Part shown: piece by piece, positions 53,158 to 61,485 of the stretch | Numbering within the stretch: the stretch's first letter is position 1 | Layout of the letters: each line of letters starts with the position of its first letter | The notes under the pieces: generated by a model | What the model saw: the letters and a program-made list of their open reading frames with translations, nothing else | What the model was told of the DNA's origin: nothing | Databases searched by the model: none | Program-made: the position numbers and the translations under genes | NCBI GenBank assembly: GCA_035403225.1 | Contig: DAONET010000010.1 | Coordinates: 7,798 to 71,797, forward strand | Length of the DNA: 64,000 nucleotides | Origin: DAIRDK01 sp035403225 | Lineage (GTDB): Bacteria; Bacteroidota; Bacteroidia; Bacteroidales; FEN-979 | Reading direction: 5' to 3'

Positions 53158-55527
53158 TTATTTCACCACCACTTTTTCAGAGACGGTTTCGGTATTGACC
53201 ATCACTTTCACCATGTAAACACCGGAAGGTTGTCCGGTCAGGTTGATGGGGAAGGTAGATGTACGGGCAGAAGAAATGAAAGAATTCCGGAAGATCGTCT
53301 TACCTAGTGCGTCGATCACCGTGACATCAATCGTGCCTTTGTTACCATTATTTACCGTCAGCGTAAAGAGTCCGGTAGTCGGATTCGGGTTGACCTGGAT
53401 TCCCAGTTTCAGAGTAGCCGGATCAGGTATCCAGGTACAGGGGTCGATCTCAATAACCGAGGTATCCGAAACTTCGCCGGAACAGGGTTCAGCTGCCTGG
53501 GCAGTCAGAATCAGAGAAACACCGCCATTTGATTTATCACCGGCTCCAGGATGATAACTGGTGGCCAGCAGGGTATCGTTATCAAAAGAACCATCACCAG
53601 AGGTTGTCCAAAGGACAGAGCCAATGCCGGTGCCGGAACCTTCAATCTCAAAACTGCCTTGCCAGGCACAATAAAGGGTATCCGCACCAGCAAAGATTGT
53701 CGGTGGGTTATTCACCGTCACATCCACTGAATCGGTCTTGTTGCCGCTTCCGTCATTGACGGTAATGTAATATCGGGTAGTTGCATCAGGAGTCACAACC
53801 GGATTTTGAAGGTCAGAGACAAAACCGGCGGGTTCGGAGGTCCATGAAAAGGTATAGGAACCGGAACCACCCGTCGCTGCTGCATTGAGCTGTGAGGAGT
53901 CACCCTGGCAGATCACCGAAGGAGTAGCTGTGCTGGTCAAACCCAGAATATTGGCGAAAGAAAAACTCCCGACACGGGTTCTCCAGTTCGATTGGGAAGT
54001 AGAAGCATAATACTCCTGTGTATACCAGAAGGTGTTAGGTTGAGAGGGGTCGGTAGTCATACGACTGTAATCGCCCCAACGGCTGGGAGTGCCACTCCAT
54101 GTGTTGATCTGAGAACCTCCGCCATTGATGATGCCGGATTCTGCAATGGTCATTTCACCCAGCGGATCACTGTTCAAGCGCCCGGTATAGCGGATAGAAG
54201 GATACATATCCGTGCCGGAGACACTATATCCCAAAGCAATGTTATTATCTGCGTCCATGGAAATACTACCCATCCAACGGCAATTATCATCGGGAGCATA
54301 GGTCCCTTCCTGATATTTAGCCCAGGGTGCGGTGGGAGTGCTTTTCCTGAGTTCGAACCAGCGGATCCCGGCATGATTGGTGCCCACATCGACAGTAGCA
54401 CAGCCAACTATCGACCAATGGTCTTCAAATTTGCGGAAAGGAAGTCGGTTCATCAAAGTACCCGACATGGCATCAAGTTTTACCGAGGTACCCTTTTGGG
54501 GAATACCATTCGCGATGGTCGGGTCAAATGCTGTCATACCAATATTTTCTGCGGCCACAAAAGTAGAATTGGCTGTCGTGTCCCAATTAACCGAAAATTT
54601 ATACATCGCGATCTTATCGGGAGTGTCATTCAAATATGCAAAAGAACAAGGGGTGCCCAGCGGAGGAAATTCACTGTCGCAGTCTGAAGGAAGTAATCTC
54701 CATGCATCGTTACTGGCTGGCAGAGTGAACCTTACCATTTGAGCCGTGGCATCACCTGTCAGCATTTTATCACGTTCAAAAGCGTAAGCCCCGACTCCTT
54801 TATAAGTGGAGGAACCAGAGGAAAACCGATTGGCCGACATGTAATAGCCATCAACCCAAACACCAAATTTCGGATAGTCGGGCATATCGGTGAACGAATA
54901 CTGATAGCGGTACCAGGATCCTGTCGGATCGGGGGTTTGCGAAACAGCAATCATCATATAGAACGGTCCGTTGGGATAATTGGGCAACGAGAACTGGGTA
55001 AAAAGCCAGCGGTCTGCCTGTTCGTCATACAGAACGATCCCGTCTCCATCGTTGGAGTTGTTGGGCATCCCGCTCCAAACGGTACTGTTGTTGACAGGAC
55101 CCATGATGACGCCTCCTGTCTTGGAAAAAATTGAATATTTCACATTGACGAGCGAGATGTAATGGTTCGGTCCGACATCGCCATCTGTATCAGGGGGACA
55201 AAGTCCGCTGTTGGACCCAACGCCATCAAAATTGACAATGGTCGTATCAGAAACAGTCTTTCCGTTATTTCTCTGTGCAATAGGATCAATAAAATCAGGA
55301 TCCTGATATTTGGGGACAAGATCCTGAGGGCGCACTTTATTTTTGACAACGCCTTCTTTCCAGGTCATATCCGCCTTAATATCCGCATCCTTTACAAGGT
55401 CGCGAAGCGGAGGAGAAACATCAAAATAGACAGGCTTAAATGCCTGTGGTTTTGACACACCGGTTTGTGCAAATGCAATATTCGCACACAAAAGCAGCAT
55501 GCAAGCAAAAGGAAAATAAATTTTCAT
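53158..55527 (-). CDS. Large secreted protein with PKD-like region and T9SS sorting domain
   Basis: Exported protein of 789 aa (signal peptide ending near NIAFAQ). The N-terminal 480 residues (DTTIVNFDGVGSNSGLCPPDTDGDVGPNHYISLVN onward) look like a single large domain found in secreted Bacteroidota proteins, possibly propeller-like; no catalytic motif is recognised. Then comes a PKD/Ig-like stretch (VICQGDSSQLNAAATGGSGSYTFSW) and, at the end, a T9SS type A sorting domain (GIQVNPNPTTGLFTLTVNNG, then SGVYMVKVMVNTETVSEKVVVK). It is therefore likely surface-exposed or released. A -7 box lies at 55560-55553. Confidence 0.8.
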   Translation of the reverse strand: MKIYFPFACMLLLCANIAFAQTGVSKPQAFKPVYFDVSPPLRDLVKDADIKADMTWKEGVVKNKVRPQDLVPKYQDPDFIDPIAQRNNGKTVSDTTIVNFDGVGSNSGLCPPDTDGDVGPNHYISLVNVKYSIFSKTGGVIMGPVNNSTVWSGMPNNSNDGDGIVLYDEQADRWLFTQFSLPNYPNGPFYMMIAVSQTPDPTGSWYRYQYSFTDMPDYPKFGVWVDGYYMSANRFSSGSSTYKGVGAYAFERDKMLTGDATAQMVRFTLPASNDAWRLLPSDCDSEFPPLGTPCSFAYLNDTPDKIAMYKFSVNWDTTANSTFVAAENIGMTAFDPTIANGIPQKGTSVKLDAMSGTLMNRLPFRKFEDHWSIVGCATVDVGTNHAGIRWFELRKSTPTAPWAKYQEGTYAPDDNCRWMGSISMDADNNIALGYSVSGTDMYPSIRYTGRLNSDPLGEMTIAESGIINGGGSQINTWSGTPSRWGDYSRMTTDPSQPNTFWYTQEYYASTSQSNWRTRVGSFSFANILGLTSTATPSVICQGDSSQLNAAATGGSGSYTFSWTSEPAGFVSDLQNPVVTPDATTRYYITVNDGSGNKTDSVDVTVNNPPTIFAGADTLYCAWQGSFEIEGSGTGIGSVLWTTSGDGSFDNDTLLATSYHPGAGDKSNGGVSLILTAQAAEPCSGEVSDTSVIEIDPCTWIPDPATLKLGIQVNPNPTTGLFTLTVNNGNKGTIDVTVIDALGKTIFRNSFISSARTSTFPINLTGQPSGVYMVKVMVNTETVSEKVVVK

Positions 55528-55552
55528 GAGAGGTGATTTAGGAAATTTGGGA

Positions 55553-55560
55553 CAAAATTA
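55553..55560 (-). promoter_or_regulatory. -7 box (TAatTTTG) for the T9SS cargo gene
   Basis: CAAAATTA on the plus strand, i.e. TAATTTTG on the minus strand, 25 bp before ATG 55527. On the other strand, TATATTTA at 55599-55606 is a weaker -7-like box for the SDR gene at 55624. Confidence 0.4.
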
Positions 55561-55623
55561 GCAAAATTCCGTGAACGAGCCAATTCTGAAATTATTCTTA
55601 TATTTAGAACCTAAAATCCGACT

Positions 55624-56328
55624 ATGAACATCATCATTACTGGAGCCAGCAAAGGAATCGGTTACGAGCTGGTCAGATTCTTCGCGCGAAACCGTCAAAA
55701 TCACATTGTTGCCATTTCCAGGAACGGCAAAGATCTGAAACTGTTAGCCGCCGACTGCCTTAAAATCAACCCCGAGTCCCATGTCACTCCCTATGAATTC
55801 GATCTGGAGCAGTTTGAATTTTATCCTTTCATTGTACAGCGGATCGAGACTTTCATTCCGCGGTGTGATATCCTGATCAATAATGCGGGGTGTATGTTTA
55901 AAAGGCCTTTCAGGGAATTGACGCCGGAGGAATTTGACAACATGATCAACGTGAATTTCAAGGCCGTGTACTTTTTCACCCAGGCTTTGCTGCCGATGAT
56001 GTCGAAAGACGGACACATTGTCAATATCGGGAGCACAGGAGGCCTCCAGGGGGGCAAGAAACACCGTGGTCTGAGCGCTTATAATGCCAGCAAGGCCGCA
56101 TTAGCCGTGCTGACTGAATCGTTGGCGGAAGAATTGTTTGAAGAGGGCATCCACGTGAACTGCCTGGCACTGGGCGCTGTTCAGACTGACATGTTCGGGA
56201 AGGCCTTCCCCGGCATCAAGGCGCTTCATTCGGCAGCTCAAATTGCTCAGTACATCGCCGAGTTTGCGATCACCGGATCGAAGTTTTACAACGGTAAGGT
56301 GCTTCCTGTTTCTACGAACGTTCCGTAA
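55624..56328 (+). CDS. Short-chain dehydrogenase/reductase (SDR)
   Basis: NAD(P)-dependent oxidoreductase of 234 aa, classical type. The cofactor motif is TGASKGIGYELV at residues 6-13, then LINNAGCMFKRPF, the active-site Ser region NIGSTGG, and the catalytic Tyr-x3-Lys in YNASKAAL. Substrate unknown. Its 3' end overlaps that of hydF by 17 bp on the other strand. Confidence 0.88.
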   Translation: MNIIITGASKGIGYELVRFFARNRQNHIVAISRNGKDLKLLAADCLKINPESHVTPYEFDLEQFEFYPFIVQRIETFIPRCDILINNAGCMFKRPFRELTPEEFDNMINVNFKAVYFFTQALLPMMSKDGHIVNIGSTGGLQGGKKHRGLSAYNASKAALAVLTESLAEELFEEGIHVNCLALGAVQTDMFGKAFPGIKALHSAAQIAQYIAEFAITGSKFYNGKVLPVSTNVP

Positions 56329-57523
56329 AAGGACGGACGGCCCGCTGAAAAATGCCATGCATCCATGCGATGGCCATTCCGTAATTGGTCACAGGAATAC
56401 CCGCATCGATGGCAGGTTTGAGGCGGTTGATGAGTTGCTTCCTGGTGATCATGCACCCTCCGCACTGTATCAACAAGGCATAATCATGAATATCACGTTC
56501 GATATAATTGAGACCGGCCACCACATCAAATTCCAGTTTCTTTCCGGTAAAATTAATCAGCCACCGGGGTATCTTCACGCGGCCGATATCGTCGCACGTG
56601 ACATGATGCGTACATGATTCAAGAATGAGCACCCTGTCTCCGTCCTGAAGTTCCGAGATCTTCGGGGTCCCTTTCAGGTAATTTTCGAAATCGCCTTTCA
56701 TCCGGGCCAGGGTGATGCTGAAACTGGTGAGAGGTATCTCAGGAGGCACGGCCTTATCTGCTTTGGAAAAGACCTGGCTGTCGGTGATGACCAGCACCGG
56801 TTTGGGGCTCATGACGCGGATATACTCAGGAGCCTCCGATTCTTTCACGGCTGTCACGACGCCATCGTGATCAAGCACATCACGGATGACCTGAACCTGT
56901 GGAAGGATCATCCGTCCCTCGGGCGCCTCCAGGTCAATGGGGGTGATGAGCAACACCACATCGCCTTTGGAGATGAGGTCACCGACAAGAGTGGTCTTCC
57001 GGTAAGCTGTCTCGGGCATGTGTTCGCGGATGGCATTATTCAGCGGCGCAGGATCGGGTTCATACCTGGCGCTGAATGGAATGACCGGCACATCGTATTT
57101 GCCGGAGATGACACTGACCGTCCCCGGATCCAATGCCTGTTCGTCCGTTTTATTATGTACGATCAGAAAAGGAATATCGTAGGATTGAAAGTCTTCGATC
57201 AGTTTCTGTTCTTCGGATCCGAAATGGTTATGGGTGATTACCAGGATAGCCAGATCAATGATCTTCAGGGATTCCTTCGTTTTCTTAATCCTTTTCTCTC
57301 CCAGTTCACCGGTGTCGTCAATCCCGGCAGTGTCAATCAGGATCACGGGTCCGACACCATCGATCTCCACAGATTTTTTGACCGGATCAGTGGTGGTGCC
57401 TGCCACGTCCGACACAATAGCAATTTCCTGTCCGGTAAGGGCATTGATCAGTGAGCTTTTACCACTGTTTCGGCGACCGAAAATGCCAATGTGAGGTTTG
57501 TTGTCTCTCCCTTTTGATATCAT
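56312..57523 (-). CDS. hydF: [FeFe]-hydrogenase H-cluster maturation GTPase HydF
   Basis: Scaffold GTPase on which HydE and HydG build the 2Fe subcluster before transfer to the hydrogenase. It has 403 aa. The P-loop is GRRNSGKSS (residues 16-24), with GTTTDPV and DTAGIDD of the TrmE-type G domain. The C-terminal iron-sulfur ligands are all present: C304 in ESCTHH and C354/C357 in CGGC. Their spacing matches characterised HydF closely. It implies that the organism makes an [FeFe] hydrogenase; hydE, hydG and hydA are not in the window. Confidence 0.95.
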   Translation of the reverse strand: MISKGRDNKPHIGIFGRRNSGKSSLINALTGQEIAIVSDVAGTTTDPVKKSVEIDGVGPVILIDTAGIDDTGELGEKRIKKTKESLKIIDLAILVITHNHFGSEEQKLIEDFQSYDIPFLIVHNKTDEQALDPGTVSVISGKYDVPVIPFSARYEPDPAPLNNAIREHMPETAYRKTTLVGDLISKGDVVLLITPIDLEAPEGRMILPQVQVIRDVLDHDGVVTAVKESEAPEYIRVMSPKPVLVITDSQVFSKADKAVPPEIPLTSFSITLARMKGDFENYLKGTPKISELQDGDRVLILESCTHHVTCDDIGRVKIPRWLINFTGKKLEFDVVAGLNYIERDIHDYALLIQCGGCMITRKQLINRLKPAIDAGIPVTNYGMAIAWMHGIFQRAVRPFTERS

Positions 57524-57590
57524 GCGTGCGAAAATACATATTTTGAAAAAGAAAAATGCTATTTTTACAGCCTGTTTAAAGAGAAACTTG

Positions 57591-60500
57591 TTGAAAAAAA
57601 ATCTACTACTACTTTTTCTTACGCTGATTTTGTGCTACAACACATACTCCCAAATCGACCAGGAGTTCTGGTTCGTAGCTCCGGATATTGACTCCGGTCA
57701 TGGCGATAATCCAATCTTTATGCGTATATCCACCATGGAGGACACCTCGGAGATTGTCCTGCGCATGCCGGCCAACCTCGGGTTCACCCCCATCACCCAG
57801 AAGATCCTGCCATATACGACATACAGTATCAATCTGACCACCTGGTTGAATCTGATTGAAAACACCCCGCCTAATCAGGTCCTTAAAAGAGCGCTTCTGC
57901 TGACCTCCAATCATTCGGTCACTGCATACTACGAGTGTGCAAATGAAAGTAATCCCGGCATCTTTTCCCTCAAAGGGAAGAATGCGCTGGGCACGGATTT
58001 TTATATCGTTTCGCAGAATGATTACATAAACCAGGTCGGGAAAGAAGAATTCGACATTGTGGCCACCGAAGACAACACCAACGTTACTATTACAGTAACT
58101 GCCGATATAACCGGTCATTCCGCCGGGGAGACCTTCACTGTCACCCTGATGAAGGGAGAAACATATTCGGCAAGGGCGGTATCGAGTAGTGCAAATGTCT
58201 CACTGGCCGGCTCGCACATCACTTCAAACCATCCCATTGCCGTGACCTGGATGGACGACTCCATCCGCACCGGTGGTTGGGACGTGGTAGGCGACCAGAC
58301 GATCCCGGTCAACCTGCTGGGGAAAGAATACATTGCCATCAAGGGATATGCCGACAATGTGCCGCCCAACGACGACGACGAGCGGGTTTTTATCCTTGCC
58401 ACGCGGGATAGCACAAGGATTTCCATCGACGGAGCCGCCGTAGCAACGCTGAATACCGGGGAGCAATATGACTACGGAATCCCGGCCGAGAACAAGACGG
58501 CCTATATCAAAACCTCCGGCCCTTGTTATGTAATGCATTTATCGGGACATCCCGGCGAAGCAGGAGCCTCTATCCTGCCCCAGGACTCCTGTACCGGCTC
58601 CAGCAGAGTCGGTTTCGCACGTACCAACGACAACGTATTCGCCTTACTGATCCTGACACGTAACGGCAACCAGGACAGCTTTTACCTGAATGGGGACAAC
58701 ACCCTCATCACGGCTGCTGATTTCGCCCCTGTTCCGGGGACCGGAAACAACTGGGTGTACTTCCGTCAGACCAACATTCCGACCTCCGAAGTCCCTGTAG
58801 GAGGGAACATGATAGAAAACACAAAAGGGACTTTTCACCTGGGTGTCCTTCACATGACCGGACAAAGTTCCGAATATGGATATTTTTCCAATTTCGCCAG
58901 TCTTTATCTTGGCGCTGATGCCAACATCTGTCCCGGTGACAGCATGGTGATGGACGGTGGAGCTTACATGAATTCGTATGTCTGGAAGCAAGTAATCAAT
59001 GGCGAATGGGTCACCATCGACACCAACCGTTTCTTTACTGCACACGACACCGGGTATTTTGCGTGTATGACGAACGGAGATTTTTGTACGCTGATGGACA
59101 CCATCCACCTGGCGTATTACCCCAATGTAACCATGAGTCTCGGCGCTGACCGGACCATATGCGAGAAAACTACTACCACTGTGGATCCTGGAGAATTTTT
59201 ATCCTACTTATGGAGCAATGGCAGCCCTTCCCGTTACCTGACCACCGGAATACCCGGCACCTATTGGGTGACCGTCACCAATAACAATGGTTGTACTACA
59301 CAAGACACGATCATCATTGACCTGGATTCATTACCGGTTATCACTCATGCCATTACCGGTCTTGATACCGTTTGTCAGAATCAGCAAAATGTTAGTTATT
59401 CGATCGATTCTCTTCTGCATGCAGAAAGTTATATCTGGACACTCCCGTCGGGGGCATCAGGAAATAGTGACACCAGTCTCATCACCCTCGGTTTTTCCAC
59501 TTCTGCAGTCTCAGGCCCCTTGAAAGTGAGAGGGCACAACGGATGCGGTGATAGTCCCGATACAACCCTGAATTTGACGGTCAAACCACTCCCGGGCGCA
59601 GCAGGTCCTGTTTCAGGTGCTTCGGTAGTGTGCCAGGGCGACACGGGTATCGTTTATATAGTACCCGCTGTTCAGCATGCTATAACTCATGTATGGTCTC
59701 TGCCGCCGGGCGCCACGATTGTTTCCGGAGCCGGCAACGACACCATCTCTGTGAATTTTAGTCTGACAGCTTCTTCCGGCAACATCACTGTTTTCGGCCA
59801 GAATGACTGCGGCACCGGTGACACAGCTGTTTTCCCCATCACGGTGAACCTCTTCCCGCAACCCGCAGGACCGGTCACAGGAACCAGTCCGGTTTGTCAG
59901 GGTCAGACCGGCGTCCAGTATTCCGTTGATCCCCTGACCGGAACCGACGATTACGTCTGGACGGTCCCGTCAGGAGCTTCCATCACTTCAGGCGCAGGCA
60001 CTCAAGTTATCACTGTCGATTTTGATTCAACGGCACTTCCCGGAGACATCACCGTTCGAGGGCATAGTAATAACTGCGGAGACGGCATCACCTCATCTTT
60101 CCTGCTTACGGTGAATCCATTACCGGAACCCATTGGGGCCATCACCGGACTGTTGACCGTATGTCAGGGTCAGAATAACCTGGTTTACTCTGTCAATCCT
60201 GTTGTAAACGCCACCTCTTACCGCTGGACTCTTCCTTCCGGGGTCGTCTTCTCAGGCGACAGCACCGGTAGTCAGGTCACGCTGAATTTCACCACCTCTG
60301 CTGTTTCGGGAGTTATCACCGTGAGCGGGCACAATACTCTTTGCGGCTACGGGAGGATGTCATCGGTGGGTGTTACCGTGAATCCCCTTCCGGCTGCTGC
60401 CGGCGCCATCACCGGATCTTCCAAGGTATGCCAGCTTCAAAACGGCGTTACTTATTCAATCCCTCCCATTCAATATGCCACCTCTTACACCTGGACGTTT

Positions 60501-61457
60501 ACTGGCGCCGGTTCAACCTTGATCAATAACGGAAGCTCAGCCACCATCAATTTTTCTGCCACCGCCAGTTCGGGAAACCTGACAGTCACAGGCAATAACG
60601 GGTGCGGCAACGGGCCGGTTTCGCCCTCGTATCTCATCACGGTCAATCCCATCCCTGCCGTCACTGTCCAAGTCTGTAATCCGATCGTTACCCGCGATGC
60701 AAAACCCTTTACCTTGCGGGGAGGCATTCCTTTGGGTGGAACCTGGTCGGGCGACGGAGTGAGTGGCACCCTCTTCAACCCGTCACTTGTCCCCCTTTCA
60801 AAAGATACGGCCCTCGTCACCTATACATATATTAATACATATGGATGTAGTCAGCAGGCTGTTCAGAAAATAAAAGTTTTCCCTGTACAATCATTCACTT
60901 GTGGGAATACGATGACCGATGTCCGGGATCAGAAAAAATATTCTACCATTAAGATCGGAACACAATGCTGGATGGCCATGAACCTGAATTTCGGGACCGG
61001 TATTCGTTCCGGGTTATTACAGCGAGACAACTGTATCCCTGAAAAGTACTGTTATAACGACGTAGCGGCGAATTGTGAGAGCGAAGGGGGATTATATGCC
61101 TGGGATGAGATGATGGCTTATGAAACAACTCCGGGAGTCCAGGGATTGTGTCCTCCGGGATGGCATGTTCCCACCGAGAATGAATGGACGATACTCTTCA
61201 ACCAATATATCAATGGCGGTTTTGCGGCAAGTCCGCTGAAGTATTCGGGATATTCGGGGTTTGCGGCCTTGCTTCAGGGAGTCAGGGTCCATAACCGGGA
61301 TTATATTTACAAGGGTTTTACGACCTTTTTATGGACATCCAATCCTTTGGGCCAGCATAAAGCGTGGGCGCACGGAATGAATGATCCGGATCCCTCCGTT
61401 TCTTCTTATCCCGCACACAGAAGCAATACTTTCGGGGTAAGATGTATCAGAGATTGA
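57591..61457 (+). CDS. Giant secreted protein: IgGFc-binding-like, PKD-like repeats, FISUMP domain
   Basis: Exported protein of about 1289 aa. The start is uncertain: TTG 57591 gives a compact signal peptide (KKNLLLLFLTLILCYNTYSQ), while the in-frame ATG at 57522 would add 23 residues and overlap the hydF start. The N-terminal 430 residues (EFWFVAPDIDSGHGDNPIFMRIS, SVTAYYECANESNPG) look like an IgGFc-binding-type domain. Then come about five PKD-like repeats of about 82 residues, each starting with a form of VCQGQTGVxYSV and ending with ITVNPLP. The C-terminal 190 residues are a Fibrobacter-type paralogous domain (IKIGTQCWMAMNLNF, GLCPPGWHVPTENEW, GVRCIRD). There is no T9SS sorting domain. 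Confidence 0.8.
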   Translation: MKKNLLLLFLTLILCYNTYSQIDQEFWFVAPDIDSGHGDNPIFMRISTMEDTSEIVLRMPANLGFTPITQKILPYTTYSINLTTWLNLIENTPPNQVLKRALLLTSNHSVTAYYECANESNPGIFSLKGKNALGTDFYIVSQNDYINQVGKEEFDIVATEDNTNVTITVTADITGHSAGETFTVTLMKGETYSARAVSSSANVSLAGSHITSNHPIAVTWMDDSIRTGGWDVVGDQTIPVNLLGKEYIAIKGYADNVPPNDDDERVFILATRDSTRISIDGAAVATLNTGEQYDYGIPAENKTAYIKTSGPCYVMHLSGHPGEAGASILPQDSCTGSSRVGFARTNDNVFALLILTRNGNQDSFYLNGDNTLITAADFAPVPGTGNNWVYFRQTNIPTSEVPVGGNMIENTKGTFHLGVLHMTGQSSEYGYFSNFASLYLGADANICPGDSMVMDGGAYMNSYVWKQVINGEWVTIDTNRFFTAHDTGYFACMTNGDFCTLMDTIHLAYYPNVTMSLGADRTICEKTTTTVDPGEFLSYLWSNGSPSRYLTTGIPGTYWVTVTNNNGCTTQDTIIIDLDSLPVITHAITGLDTVCQNQQNVSYSIDSLLHAESYIWTLPSGASGNSDTSLITLGFSTSAVSGPLKVRGHNGCGDSPDTTLNLTVKPLPGAAGPVSGASVVCQGDTGIVYIVPAVQHAITHVWSLPPGATIVSGAGNDTISVNFSLTASSGNITVFGQNDCGTGDTAVFPITVNLFPQPAGPVTGTSPVCQGQTGVQYSVDPLTGTDDYVWTVPSGASITSGAGTQVITVDFDSTALPGDITVRGHSNNCGDGITSSFLLTVNPLPEPIGAITGLLTVCQGQNNLVYSVNPVVNATSYRWTLPSGVVFSGDSTGSQVTLNFTTSAVSGVITVSGHNTLCGYGRMSSVGVTVNPLPAAAGAITGSSKVCQLQNGVTYSIPPIQYATSYTWTFTGAGSTLINNGSSATINFSATASSGNLTVTGNNGCGNGPVSPSYLITVNPIPAVTVQVCNPIVTRDAKPFTLRGGIPLGGTWSGDGVSGTLFNPSLVPLSKDTALVTYTYINTYGCSQQAVQKIKVFPVQSFTCGNTMTDVRDQKKYSTIKIGTQCWMAMNLNFGTGIRSGLLQRDNCIPEKYCYNDVAANCESEGGLYAWDEMMAYETTPGVQGLCPPGWHVPTENEWTILFNQYINGGFAASPLKYSGYSGFAALLQGVRVHNRDYIYKGFTTFLWTSNPLGQHKAWAHGMNDPDPSVSSYPAHRSNTFGVRCIRD

Positions 61458-61485
61458 ATGATTACACACCAAAGACCTTTCACCC

